From an uncultured Chloroflexota bacterium (lineage in GTDB: Bacteria; Chloroflexota; Limnocylindria; Limnocylindrales; Limnocylindraceae): 30,744 bases of DNA. Below are positions 1 to 7,919 of this stretch, piece after piece. The stretch is taken from the NCBI GenBank assembly GCA_937864085.1, contig CALMIH010000165.1, positions 1-30,744 on the forward strand, given 5' to 3'. A program made the position numbers and the translations under genes. How positions within the stretch are numbered: the first letter of the stretch is position 1; each line of letters opens with the position of its first letter. Below the pieces are notes generated by a model. The model was not told where the DNA came from. It did not search any database and saw nothing but the letters and a program-made list of their open reading frames with translations.

Positions 1-995
1 ACGGAGAGGTTGCGCGTGCGTGCACAGTCGTCAGCATTGACTGGGAAGAACGACCAGCCGCGCCAGTGGCTCGGCTGTGATGGGTGCCGCATCTGCACAT
101 TCATATCGCCAGGCACTGGTGGCACCATGCAGTCGCGGTTCACCGTGAAGCTGCCGTAGAATCCTGGGCGCCAGAATCGCCATTCACCTGACACAGGATA
201 GAAGCGCTGCATCGTCATTCCCCACGTAGCATCCACCGCGGCGTTGTAGCGCGCGTTGTTCTGGCTCCCACTGCTGTAGCCCGGCTCATAGATGCCGCCA
301 CGCGAGTAGTACTGGTTCATGGACGGATGGTCCACCACGTCAAAGCAGCTGCGCTTTGACTTCTTTTTAATCGGCTCAGCGTCACCGTTTTCATCCAGCA
401 CCTCAAGTGGTGCCGTATACGTAGAGCTCTCGCTATCCCACTCAAGGCCCCCGATGCCGTCATCCTCAATGTCGGCGCCAAGACGAATCCTCATCCGCAG
501 CGCGATCGCCGCATTCTCATCCGCGCGTCGCTGACGGCTCCAACTCTCATTGCCCGCAGAACCATTGAGCTGATTGTCGTCGGCGTAGTCATCACGAACC
601 CAGCCTGCCTCTTTGCTGGTGTAGCTCGAGACGCTCCACCAGTTGCGCTCGTTCATCGTCCAGGACCAGGCATTCTGCTTGATCGCCACAGCACCCGCGC
701 CAAGGAGCGCGTCCGAATACGACTCGCTCAAATACTCGGACCAAAACTCCGCCACATGCGTTCGGTAGACATAGGTCTTAAACGCCACCACCTCAACCAA
801 ACCCGTGCGCGTGCGCAGGACGCGAATGGTCTTTGGCGGGGTGATCAGCGAGTCCCAGGCGGTGCACGAGACGGGCGTCTCCGCGGCGGCTGTGCTGGAA
901 GGTGCAAGGGTTGCTGGGAGGAGCAGGGTCGCCCCCACAAGGAGCGCGATCAGCGCGCGGCGCGTACGTCCTTCACGGACTCGTGTCGGCTGCAT
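1..995 (-). CDS. SpoIID/LytB-domain secreted protein (partial, C-terminus off the left edge)
   Basis: About 331 residues are visible and no stop is reached before base 1. The N-terminus has basic residues followed by a hydrophobic core (ALIALLVGATLLLPATLA), a Sec signal peptide. Around residues 70-105 comes a segment of the SpoIID type: an aromatic/acidic stretch (VAEFWSEYL), then ALLGAGAVAIKQNAWSW, which corresponds to the family's 'eaLkAQAVAaRtya' helix. Near residue 250 YNAAVDATWGMTM matches the later 'av..T.G.vl' segment. Family members enhance or carry out glycan-strand cleavage of peptidoglycan; outside spore formers they are general wall proteins, so sporulation should not be inferred. 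The start at 995 is preferred because a TANNNT hexamer lies exactly six bases upstream; the other nearby ATG (1003) is closed by a stop after 17 codons. It follows the PucR-type gene by 38 bases but probably has its own promoter. Confidence 0.75.
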   Translation of the reverse strand, partial: MQPTRVREGRTRRALIALLVGATLLLPATLAPSSTAAAETPVSCTAWDSLITPPKTIRVLRTRTGLVEVVAFKTYVYRTHVAEFWSEYLSESYSDALLGAGAVAIKQNAWSWTMNERNWWSVSSYTSKEAGWVRDDYADDNQLNGSAGNESWSRQRRADENAAIALRMRIRLGADIEDDGIGGLEWDSESSTYTAPLEVLDENGDAEPIKKKSKRSCFDVVDHPSMNQYYSRGGIYEPGYSSGSQNNARYNAAVDATWGMTMQRFYPVSGEWRFWRPGFYGSFTVNRDCMVPPVPGDMNVQMRHPSQPSHWRGWSFFPVNADDCARTRNLS

Positions 996-1001
996 GCAGA
1001 C

Positions 1002-1007
1002 ATAGTA
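1002..1007 (-). promoter_or_regulatory. -10 element of a leaderless promoter for the SpoIID-like gene
   Basis: On the minus strand TACTAT is followed by six bases (GTCTGC) and then the ATG at 995. This spacing puts the transcription start at or next to the A of the ATG. I see no convincing -35 box. The same arrangement recurs before mreB, guaB3 and the MOSC gene in this window. Confidence 0.5.
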
Positions 1008-1033
1008 GCGGCGCAGCGAAGAAGCGCCCAACG

Positions 1034-2629
1034 CTACGAGGTCGCCTCTGGCCCCCCCTCGGCATCAAGAATGCGCAGCGCTAGCGAGAGGGCGAGACGG
1101 AGATCCGCCTCGCGAAGGTCCCAGCCGGTCAGCTCTTCAATGCGCTTGACGCGATACGCGGTGGTGTTGCGGTGCACGCCGAGCGAACTGCTCGCCTCTG
1201 CGGCGCCTGGTGTGTCCAGAACGGCGCGCAGGGTGGCGATGCGCTGCTTCCGTGCGGCGGGGGTGCCATTAAGGAGCGGCTCGAGCAGCGCCAACGCCTG
1301 ACGGCGACCATCTGGAATGGCGGTGACGGCGCCAAGAAGTCGATGTGCGGGGAGGAGATCGGCGCGCACCACCTGTGCGCCGCCACTCCCGCTCCGGCCG
1401 CCCACGCGGCGCTCAAGCGATTCCAGCGCGTCGCGTGCCTCCGCCTCTGCCGCAGGACGCGCCGCGGGATCAGCGAACGGCTTCGAGACGGCAACTGGCC
1501 GCACGAGTCGCTTAGCGATCTTCTTGGCGATCTCTTGCGCGCCAGGATCTGACGCGTCCGCAACCGCGATGATGCGCACCTCGAGTGACTCGTTGCTGCC
1601 GCGCAACATGAAGCGGCGCGGGCCGGCGAGGAGTCGCAGCTCACGTCGTAGCGCTGGAACATCTGCCTCATGCGGTCGCGGTTGGCGCGCCGCAATCGCC
1701 ACCCATGGCGGCCCTTCAACGGGAAGCGTCCGCGTCTCTCCGCGTCCAGCATTCGCCGGCAGCTCCGCCGCCACGCGGACAATTTCTAACGCCAATAGTG
1801 GCGCCACGCGCTCACAGGCAATGCGGTCACGCTCGCCGACCGGCTCATCGCCGAGCAGCACAATGGAGCCTGGTCGCTCATCCGCGTCATCGCTGAGTGG
1901 CGACTCTTCGTCCTCTGCGCGCTCGCCGTCGCCGTGTCGCTCCGTGTCAGGCGCGCCAGGGACGGCGGGGAGTGGGATGCGCTGCCCTTCGGCGCGATGC
2001 TTCCCTAAGTAGCGCGAGACCGCCTTCGCCGCGGCGGCGCTTCCTGGGAGACCGGCCGGCGCCACCACGGCGAGCGACGCGCCACCGCGCGCCTCCAGCG
2101 CCACCGCGCGGCCAATGAATGCGGCGAGTGCGCCGATCAGCGCATCCAAGCCTTGCCCATCTAACGCGAGTGCGGCGATCTGTCGCTCCAACGCCACCGC
2201 TTGCCGCTCCAACTCGGCGCGCCGATTCACCACCGCGCCAATCAAGCTGCGCTCCAGCTGCGCCGGATCCGCACCGCGCACCAAGAGGCATGGGAGTCGC
2301 GTCACCGCCGCCGCGGTAACGAGGTGCTTCAGCGCCGCGTCTTCATCCTTATTTGCTCCTTCGGATGTAATCGCGAGGATGCCCGTGGCGTTGTGATCGG
2401 CAAGGTACTCCACCATTTCGCGTCGCGCCGCCTCGTCTGGCGCCACCGCGCGCAACGTGTTGAGCGGAATGAGCGCAAGATCACCCGCATCCATGCCATC
2501 AAACGCCGGCAACCTCGTCCGTAGAAGTCGCACCCAGGTGACAGTGCGCGCCATCGCTTCAGTGCGCGCGTCCACCAGTGGCTCCGCCGTTGGGAGGAGC
2601 GTCTGGATGAGTTCGCGCAGTGATGCCAT
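1034..2629 (-). CDS. PucR/CdaR-family transcriptional regulator
   Basis: The product has 531 residues. The N-terminal ~130 residues resemble the PucR ligand-sensing domain (VTWVRLLRTRLPAFDGM followed by a 'dLaLiPLntLRAV' stretch). A helical linker rich in Glu, Arg and Ala follows (about 130-155), then a GAF-like middle region with a low-complexity acidic insert (ERAEDEESPLSDDADERPG). The last ~60 residues are the typical PucR C-terminal helix-turn-helix (SSSLGVHRNTTAYRVKRIEEL). Family members activate catabolic genes for purines, sugar acids or amino acids; the ligand here cannot be told. Its ATG overlaps the resB stop as ATGA, so the two are probably translationally coupled. No purine-catabolism genes lie nearby, although the window does contain guanine nucleotide synthesis genes some 18 kb away. 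Confidence 0.85.
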   Translation of the reverse strand: MASLRELIQTLLPTAEPLVDARTEAMARTVTWVRLLRTRLPAFDGMDAGDLALIPLNTLRAVAPDEAARREMVEYLADHNATGILAITSEGANKDEDAALKHLVTAAAVTRLPCLLVRGADPAQLERSLIGAVVNRRAELERQAVALERQIAALALDGQGLDALIGALAAFIGRAVALEARGGASLAVVAPAGLPGSAAAAKAVSRYLGKHRAEGQRIPLPAVPGAPDTERHGDGERAEDEESPLSDDADERPGSIVLLGDEPVGERDRIACERVAPLLALEIVRVAAELPANAGRGETRTLPVEGPPWVAIAARQPRPHEADVPALRRELRLLAGPRRFMLRGSNESLEVRIIAVADASDPGAQEIAKKIAKRLVRPVAVSKPFADPAARPAAEAEARDALESLERRVGGRSGSGGAQVVRADLLPAHRLLGAVTAIPDGRRQALALLEPLLNGTPAARKQRIATLRAVLDTPGAAEASSSLGVHRNTTAYRVKRIEELTGWDLREADLRLALSLALRILDAEGGPEATS

Positions 2630-4101
2630 CAGGCGGATACTGTACGGGCGTCGTCGCCTGGCGCGCTCAGCGTTGCCGCAATGCGGCGCAGCAGTGGCGC
2701 CGCCTGCTCCGCCCGCGCGCCGCGCTCCAGCAGCAGCGCCGCCTCGGCATGCCCCCGGCTTGGCCGGATGCGGATCCAGAGTCGCGCGCGTGGTCGGCGC
2801 AGCGTTAGCGTAAGGCCGATGATGATCAGCGCCGCGGCGAGCCAGACGATCAGCGCCGCCGGATCGCGCCGCGCAATGATCCCCGTGTAAGAGCTCAGGT
2901 TGTTGAGGCGCACGCTGAAGTTCGCACCTGGCGCACTCGCCGTCTCGCCTGGCGCCAAGACCGAGACGAAGAGGGTGCGCAGCTCACTACTCCCCGCACT
3001 CACCGGCTCACTCGCGACGACCAGGACTGCTGGGGCGCCGGCGGCGTCGCGCTGCAACAGCAGCTCAACCCCCGCGCTACTCCCAGGGATCGGCAGCGTT
3101 GCATACGGCGCCCCTTCCACTGTTGCGGTGAACGGCGCCTCGCCAGACCAGAGCAGATCTCCCGTAGCGCTCGTGATCTCGAGCGCCGCAGATGGCCCGA
3201 AGAAGTTCTGATGGAAGCTCCACCCGTCATACATGAGTGGCGTGTTCACACGCACGATCTGCTGTGCAACCTCCACGCCATCCTGATAGACGGCAAGGTC
3301 CGTTGCAAAGTCGGCGAACGCACCAGTCTCCGTGCGCGGCGCGCTAAAGCCACGGTTCTGAATCACCAGGCCGCCCTCTGATCCAATCTTGCCAACAGGG
3401 AGCGCCTCACCGTTCGTCAGTAGAATCCCCTGCGTGTACCCAAGTATCCCAGAGAGTGCAGCGCCAATCAGTAGCAACACGAGTCCTGTGTGCATCACCA
3501 GCGTGAATCGATACGAGCGACGGAACTTATCGCCATGAATGATTCTTCCGCTCGTGTTCTCAGGATCGGTGACAAACTGCGCATCCCAGCCGGCGGCGCG
3601 CATCTCGCGCGCAACTCGCTCCGCCGCGTTATCCACCTGCTGTGGACCGACTGGCGCCGCAAGTACAATCTCACCGCGTCCAGGGAGTGACGCGTCAAAG
3701 AAGGCGCTCGGCTGCTCCACACGACTGCGCGCCGTCACCGCGCGAATCTTCGGTAAGCGATCCAGCGTGCAGACAACGATGGAGACAGTCAGCAAGACGA
3801 GCAGCGCAGAGAACCAGGGCGCCGTGAAGATGCGGAAGAAGCCGAGCCGCTCAAAGAGGTCGGTGAGCGGCCCAAGGGTTGGCGCGTAGGCGGCGCGGAG
3901 CTTCCCCATCTCCAGCGCGTAGTCGGAGGCGCTGAGGAGCGCGTAATCCGGGAGCTGCTTCAGCGCCACCCCCACGCTCGCCGCCAGGGCGATCGCGGCG
4001 ATCTGGACCATGGCGAACTGCACGTTCGCCAAGAGGGCACGAACTACGGTGAGTGGTCCTCTGATCACCTGCTGATGGTAGCCTTCGCTCCGCTTGGACA
4101 T
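2629..4101 (-). CDS. resB: ResB/Ccs1-like cytochrome c biogenesis protein
   Basis: The 490-residue product shows the ResB layout: two N-terminal membrane segments (about 28-47 and 95-114), a third near 200-220 (LVMHTGLVLLLIGAALSGIL, with the His at its start), a long extracytoplasmic domain, and a fourth segment near the C-terminus (IVWLAAALIIIGLTLTLR). Extracytoplasmic motifs typical of ResB include 'VNTPLMYDGWSFHQNFFGP'. ResB works with the CcsA/ResC haem channel in system II cytochrome c maturation, delivering haem to apocytochrome CXXCH motifs outside the membrane. No ccsA is present in this window, which is unusual because the two are often adjacent. It is divergent from the Lrp-type regulator with a 47-base gap, and its stop overlaps the start of the downstream PucR-type gene. 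Confidence 0.85.
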   Translation of the reverse strand: MSKRSEGYHQQVIRGPLTVVRALLANVQFAMVQIAAIALAASVGVALKQLPDYALLSASDYALEMGKLRAAYAPTLGPLTDLFERLGFFRIFTAPWFSALLVLLTVSIVVCTLDRLPKIRAVTARSRVEQPSAFFDASLPGRGEIVLAAPVGPQQVDNAAERVAREMRAAGWDAQFVTDPENTSGRIIHGDKFRRSYRFTLVMHTGLVLLLIGAALSGILGYTQGILLTNGEALPVGKIGSEGGLVIQNRGFSAPRTETGAFADFATDLAVYQDGVEVAQQIVRVNTPLMYDGWSFHQNFFGPSAALEITSATGDLLWSGEAPFTATVEGAPYATLPIPGSSAGVELLLQRDAAGAPAVLVVASEPVSAGSSELRTLFVSVLAPGETASAPGANFSVRLNNLSSYTGIIARRDPAALIVWLAAALIIIGLTLTLRRPRARLWIRIRPSRGHAEAALLLERGARAEQAAPLLRRIAATLSAPGDDARTVSA

Positions 4102-4148
4102 GCGGTCGAGGCGAGGCGAGCGGCAGATCCGCTCACGCTGGAGGAGAT

Positions 4149-4625
4149 GTGGCGAAAGGTCAGGAACGCGCCGGGCTCGACGAGCTTGATCGTCGTCTCA
4201 TGGAAGTGCTCCAGGTTGACGGCCGTCGCCCGTTCACCGAAATCGCCACCGCGTTCGCCGTCCCAGAGTCCACCATCCGCGCCCGCTACAAATCGCTCGT
4301 CGATCGCGGCGCACTCAAGGTGATCGCCGTGGCAGATCCGCTGAAGGTTGGCTACCCACTGATGGCGATGATCGGCGTGCGCTGCACCCCCGCCGCACTC
4401 TTGGCCACCGCCGCCGCACTCGAGGCGCTCCCAGAGGTGAGCTACTGCGTAGTGGTTGCTGGCGCGTACGACTTACTTATTGAAGTTGTCTGTGAAGACA
4501 ACGATGCGCTACTCACCTTCCTCACTGAGCGACTTCGCGCGATTGAGGGCGTCCTTGAGACAGAGACGTTCGTCTATCTGCGCATCCTCAAGCAGAACTA
4601 CGAGTGGGGCACCGCAACGCCGTAA
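4149..4625 (+). CDS. Lrp/AsnC-family transcriptional regulator
   Basis: The product has 158 residues. An AsnC-type winged helix-turn-helix occupies about residues 8-58 (LDELDRRLMEVLQVDGRRPF, then recognition helix VPESTIRARYKSLVDRGAL). A RAM/ligand-binding ferredoxin-like domain follows (about 65-150), with the usual 'V..vaGayDlliEV' strand and a C-terminal TETFVYLRILKQNY. Proteins of this family form dimers to hexadecamers and respond to amino acids or related small molecules. The start is GTG at 4149, preceded by GGAGGA at 4140-4145, rather close. The ATG two bases upstream is in another frame. The gene is divergent from resB, so it may control that promoter, but nothing in the sequence proves it. 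Confidence 0.9.
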   Translation: MAKGQERAGLDELDRRLMEVLQVDGRRPFTEIATAFAVPESTIRARYKSLVDRGALKVIAVADPLKVGYPLMAMIGVRCTPAALLATAAALEALPEVSYCVVVAGAYDLLIEVVCEDNDALLTFLTERLRAIEGVLETETFVYLRILKQNYEWGTATP

Positions 4626-4654
4626 CCGCGCGCGCGTGTACACCGCGCTCCTGA

Positions 4655-5449
4655 TTACGAGTTCGCGCGCGACTTCCTCCAGCCAACGAGCGCCGCGCCG
4701 CCAACCCAGGCGAGCAACACCGCAAGGATGATCTTCGGTAGTTCATGCACCCATCCGTCGCCACCGTGCCCCTCACCGTCATCAACAGGTCCAGGCCCTG
4801 GAGCTGGCGCAAAGAGCGGCATCGGCCCAGCAACACTTCCATCTGGAAGGAGGCAGGTCACCACCATCGGATCGGCGGGGTCAACGTCTGGTGCACACGG
4901 TTCAAGGCCCGCGATGAAATCTTCGTACCACTGCTCGTACATTGCGCCCCAATCGGGGTCGTCCGTCCCTGGCGCGCCTGAAGCTCCCGGGATCACGTCG
5001 CTAATTGGCAGAACGCCACCAGGTACGCCGCCGAGTGCCTCAATGAATCTCAACGACTCAGGTGCGTCGGCTGGAAGTGCATCTCCTTCTTGTCGATCAA
5101 ACGTCGCGTCACCTGTCACCGGGTCTACAAGGTAAACAAACGTGTGGCGGCTGATGCAGCCAGCCTGACAGTCACCCCAGCCATGGATGTACGTGACCAC
5201 CCAAGTTGCACCGCTCCCTGGGTCGCCCTTCACTTCAAAGTATTGCGATGCGCCGATCAGGCCGCCGTCCAAGAAGACGAAGTCATCAAACGGCGCTCCG
5301 GTAGCGAGCACCGCCTCATGGGCCTCCGCAGGGGTGTCAATCGGCAGCACGATGCTCCCTTCACCATGGGCCCGAACTGGGAGGGCGCCGGCGAAGATCA
5401 GCACAACCGCAATCAGCGCTCCAAACCCACCAATTCGTCTAACTCGCAT
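4655..5449 (-). CDS. Secreted, C-terminally membrane-anchored protein of unknown function
   Basis: The 264-residue product starts with a clear signal peptide (basic MRVRR, hydrophobic GALIAVVLIFAGALP, cleavage near VRAHG). The exported part holds a conserved-looking block around residues 80-115: ATWVVTYIHGWGDCQAGC followed by SRHTFVYLVDPVTG, with a Cys-X3-Cys pair. I recall 'W.v.yH.Gw.DCp.GCi..h.y.y.vd..G' in various bacterial secreted proteins but know no function for it. Two more Cys occur near residues 190 and 206. A Pro/Gly linker (FAPAPGPGPVDDGEGHGGDG) leads to one C-terminal membrane helix (IILAVLLAWVGGAALVGW) with a basic tail, giving a type I membrane topology. GAGGTG lies a few bases before the ATG. 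It is convergent with the Lrp gene, 29 bases apart. I cannot name the gene. Confidence 0.75.
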   Translation of the reverse strand: MRVRRIGGFGALIAVVLIFAGALPVRAHGEGSIVLPIDTPAEAHEAVLATGAPFDDFVFLDGGLIGASQYFEVKGDPGSGATWVVTYIHGWGDCQAGCISRHTFVYLVDPVTGDATFDRQEGDALPADAPESLRFIEALGGVPGGVLPISDVIPGASGAPGTDDPDWGAMYEQWYEDFIAGLEPCAPDVDPADPMVVTCLLPDGSVAGPMPLFAPAPGPGPVDDGEGHGGDGWVHELPKIILAVLLAWVGGAALVGWRKSRANS

Positions 5450-5497
5450 GCTGCACCTCGTTTGATTGACCTAGCGAAGTGTTCGCCCTCTTACGTA

Positions 5498-5531
5498 ACG
5501 CGCGGAGGCTGCGTCTGGTTCCAGCGCGCGT
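5498..5531 (-). terminator. Possible hairpin downstream of tRNA-Pro
   Basis: ACGCGCG (5498-5504) and CGCGCGT (5525-5531) can pair, and inside lies the perfect palindrome CTGGTTCCAG (5515-5524). It begins seven bases beyond the encoded CCA end of the tRNA. There is no following T run, so this may be a processing or stalling structure rather than an intrinsic terminator. Confidence 0.25.
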
Positions 5532-5537
5532 GGCGCG

Positions 5538-5614
5538 TGGTCGGGGCGGGGGGATTCGAACCCACGGCCTCCTGCTCCCAAAGCAGGCGCGCTACCAAGC
5601 TGCGCTACGCCCCG
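5538..5614 (-). tRNA. tRNA-Pro (anticodon TGG)
   Basis: Read on the minus strand the acceptor stem is CGGGGCG paired with CGCCCCG. The D arm contains GCGC...GCGC around AGCTTGGTA. The anticodon stem CCTGC/GCAGG encloses loop TTTGGGA, giving anticodon TGG (reads CCA/CCG). The T loop is TTCGAAT, the discriminator is A, and CCA is encoded (5540-5538). The T stem GTGGG/CCCCC has one T-C mismatch at its second pair. The 57-base space to the divergent LCP gene holds both promoters. Confidence 0.95.
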
Positions 5615-5617
5615 TCG

Positions 5618-5630
5618 CGCCATCCTAGCG
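5618..5630 (-). promoter_or_regulatory. -10 region of the tRNA-Pro gene (13-base motif shared with the R3H ATPase gene)
   Basis: On the minus strand the sequence is CGCTAGGATGGCG. TAGGAT (5627-5622) fits a TANNNT -10 box and lies seven bases before the mature tRNA 5' end, so the primary transcript would have almost no 5' leader. The identical 13 bases occur at 26033-26045 at the start of the R3H ATPase gene. Confidence 0.4.
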
Positions 5631-5671
5631 TGCCGCGGCGTGAAGCCCCTGATGGTGGCATCATCAGCGCC

Positions 5672-7261
5672 ATGCCTCCACGATCTCACCTCTCACTCCT
5701 TCGTGGGCCACTCGGCGCCGCCTACGCCTCGGCACTGATCCCGGGGCTCGGCCAACTCCTGCGCGGCCAGCGCCGTGCCGCACTCTTTGCCGTCTCCCCC
5801 CTCCTCCTCATCGCACTGATCGTCCTGCTGAACGCTGCGAGCGTTGGCCTGGTCAGTTACGCCGCAACGTTCGCAGCACCGGGTCGCCTGGCGCAGCTGA
5901 CACTCCTTCTCTTGCTGATGATTCCGTGGCGCGCCGCGGTGGTGCTGCATGCGGCGCGCGGCGCCGAAGTGCGCAGCGGCGAGCTGCGTGGTGGCGTTCC
6001 GCTCCTCCTCGCCCTGGCACTCCTCATCTCCGCCGCGCCACACGCTGGCGCCGCGCTGATCACTTCACGCGCTGGCAGCACCGTGGATGATGTCTTCTCT
6101 GGCTTCGAGTCTGCCGCGCCTGGCAATTCGAGTGGACCAACACCAACTCCGCCGCCAATCGGTGACCGATTCACCATCCTCTTGGTTGGCGCCGACGCCA
6201 TGGGACAGCGCACCTCGTTTAATACAGATTCAATGATCATCGCCAGCTGGGATCGCGTCGGTGGCTGGGTCAGCACCATCTCGATCCCGCGCGACATCGT
6301 CAACGTGCCCATGGGGAACGGCGACGTCTGGGAGCCAAAGATCAACTCACTCTGGCCATCTGCGCAGCGCAACAAGACGCTCTTCCCAGAGGGGCCGGCC
6401 GTTGCATTGAGAAAGGCGCTCGGCGCGATGTTCGGCATCACGATTGATGCAACGGCCGTGATCGTGATTCCAACCTTCCGCCAGCTGATTAACGACATCG
6501 GCGGTGTTGATGTGAACATCCGGCGATCCATCTTTGATCCGTCGTATCGCACTGGTGATTTCCGCGGCGTGACGCTACCGAAAGGGAACTGGCACCTGAA
6601 TGGCGATTGCGCGCTCGCCTACGCGCGCGTGCGCAAGGCTGCAGGAACTGATGACTTTAATCGTGGTGGCCGTCAGCAGGAGCTCCTCGTTGGGATCCGC
6701 AATCAGCTCGCCGCAAGTGGCAACATCTTGAGTAACGGACTCGCCCTCCTCACAGCACTCGGCGACGGCGTCCGCACCGACCTCAACCAGGCGCTCCTCC
6801 CAACGCTCGCTGAGGGAGCGCAGGCGTTTGATACGTCGCGCGTGGTGAGCGCGCAGATGCGCGCAGGCGACGGACTCCTCCGCTACCGCCGCGCCGATGA
6901 GCCGAGCGCGTATGGCTCCGTCGTCTTCTTCAACGCGAAACGCGCGCTCCAACTCGGCGCACGACTCTTCCCAACACCCGGAACTCGCCCATACGGCTGG
7001 CCAGTGGCGAAGGGGGAGCCAGCACTTGGGAAAGAGTCACTTCCACTTCCATCGCCATCTGCTGGCGCCAGCGCAACGCCAACGCCCGTCAAGACGCCAC
7101 TTCCTGCTGGCCCATACCAGGCACTCGCCACCTGCAATGCGAACGTCGCCGCGCCGTCATATATCCCATCACCAGACCCAACCTCAGCACCAAGTGAGGA
7201 GCTGAGCGGTGATCCGAGTGCGGAGCCGAGTGCCTCCGAAAGTGCGACGCCTGCGCCGTAA
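5672..7261 (+). CDS. LytR-CpsA-Psr (LCP) family cell-wall ligase
   Basis: From the ATG at 5672 the product has 529 residues. The reading frame is open further upstream but would cross the tRNA, so that extension is rejected. Three hydrophobic segments (about 38-62, 72-95, 108-131) precede a Pro/Thr spacer and the LCP domain (about 166-345). Family marks are FTILLVGAD, the TDSMII strand, SIPRD, GGVDV and the ALAYARVRK...DFNRGGRQQ block with its conserved Arg and Asp residues. LCP enzymes transfer lipid-linked glycopolymers (teichoic acid, capsule, arabinogalactan) to peptidoglycan outside the membrane. The C-terminus is a long Pro/Ser/Thr/Glu-rich tail, likely disordered. Multiple N-terminal helices instead of one is a variant layout. 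The Wzm/Wzt exporter 4.5 kb away could supply its substrate, which is an inference. CATCAT seven bases before the ATG is a weak -10 candidate. Confidence 0.88.
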   Translation: MPPRSHLSLLRGPLGAAYASALIPGLGQLLRGQRRAALFAVSPLLLIALIVLLNAASVGLVSYAATFAAPGRLAQLTLLLLLMIPWRAAVVLHAARGAEVRSGELRGGVPLLLALALLISAAPHAGAALITSRAGSTVDDVFSGFESAAPGNSSGPTPTPPPIGDRFTILLVGADAMGQRTSFNTDSMIIASWDRVGGWVSTISIPRDIVNVPMGNGDVWEPKINSLWPSAQRNKTLFPEGPAVALRKALGAMFGITIDATAVIVIPTFRQLINDIGGVDVNIRRSIFDPSYRTGDFRGVTLPKGNWHLNGDCALAYARVRKAAGTDDFNRGGRQQELLVGIRNQLAASGNILSNGLALLTALGDGVRTDLNQALLPTLAEGAQAFDTSRVVSAQMRAGDGLLRYRRADEPSAYGSVVFFNAKRALQLGARLFPTPGTRPYGWPVAKGEPALGKESLPLPSPSAGASATPTPVKTPLPAGPYQALATCNANVAAPSYIPSPDPTSAPSEELSGDPSAEPSASESATPAP

Positions 7262-7277
7262 CAGGTCTCGGTAACTC

Positions 7278-7883
7278 TTAGCCGAGCAGTTCGGCGCGTA
7301 GTGCCGCCGCAACGAGCGCCGCTGCCTGGCCGCGATGGCTGAGCTGATCCTTCTCTTCTGGTGAACGCTCGGCCATGGTGCGGCCATCAACTTCAAAGAC
7401 CGGGTCGTAGCCAAATCCACCAGCGCCGCGCGGCTCTTCAGTGATCTCGCCACGCCGCTCGCCGCGGAAGATGCGCGGCGGCTCGCTGCTGGGGAGCGAC
7501 GGGTCAACGAGCGCCATGCAACAGACGAATCGTGCGCCGCGTTGCGCGCGCGGGAGCCCGCTCAGCGCGCCGAGCAGCTTCTCGTAGTTCTGCAGATCGG
7601 TTGCATCTGCTCCGGCGTAGCGGCGCGTGTAGACGCCAGGTGCGCCGTTCAGCGCATCCACCTCGAGACCAGAGTCGTCAGCCAGCGTCCAGTGACCGCT
7701 CTGCGCAGCGTAGAAGCGCGCCTTCTGCACGGCATTCTCCTCAAAGGTTGCGCCGTCTTCTGGCGCTTCGTCGCTGATCCCCAAGTCAGCGATTGTGATG
7801 AGGGTAAGGGGAAGCCCACCGAAGAGTCGCTGCAGTTCGGTGAGCTTATGCTTCGACCCTGTTGCAACAAGGAGCGTGCGCAT
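7278..7883 (-). CDS. rdgB: XTP/dITP diphosphatase (HAM1/RdgB)
   Basis: The 201-residue product has the whole family signature: substrate loop ATGSKHKL at the N-terminus, EENAVQKARFYA, the catalytic/metal ADDSGLEVDALNGAPGV block followed by YTRRYAG, GGFGYDPVF, and the C-terminal SHRGQAA. The enzyme hydrolyses dITP, ITP and XTP to monophosphates plus pyrophosphate and keeps deaminated purines out of DNA and RNA. It is the last gene of the ppiC-mazG-rph-rdgB run, 36 bases after rph; rph-rdgB neighbours are common in bacteria. It ends 16 bases from the convergent LCP gene. Confidence 0.95.
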   Translation of the reverse strand: MRTLLVATGSKHKLTELQRLFGGLPLTLITIADLGISDEAPEDGATFEENAVQKARFYAAQSGHWTLADDSGLEVDALNGAPGVYTRRYAGADATDLQNYEKLLGALSGLPRAQRGARFVCCMALVDPSLPSSEPPRIFRGERRGEITEEPRGAGGFGYDPVFEVDGRTMAERSPEEKDQLSHRGQAAALVAAALRAELLG

Positions 7884-7919
7884 AGTGCGGCCGACCTGTA
7901 TTTGTGGCGACTGCGCGCC

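Noticed and set aside
1317..2012. A 231-codon plus-strand open frame, Ser/Ala/Arg-rich
   Set aside because: Low-complexity shadow of the PucR-type regulator gene.
5090..5671. Long open upstream extension of the LCP gene frame
   Set aside because: It crosses the minus-strand tRNA-Pro and is antisense to the secreted-protein gene; the protein sequence there is not LCP-like, and 5672 gives a natural membrane-protein start.
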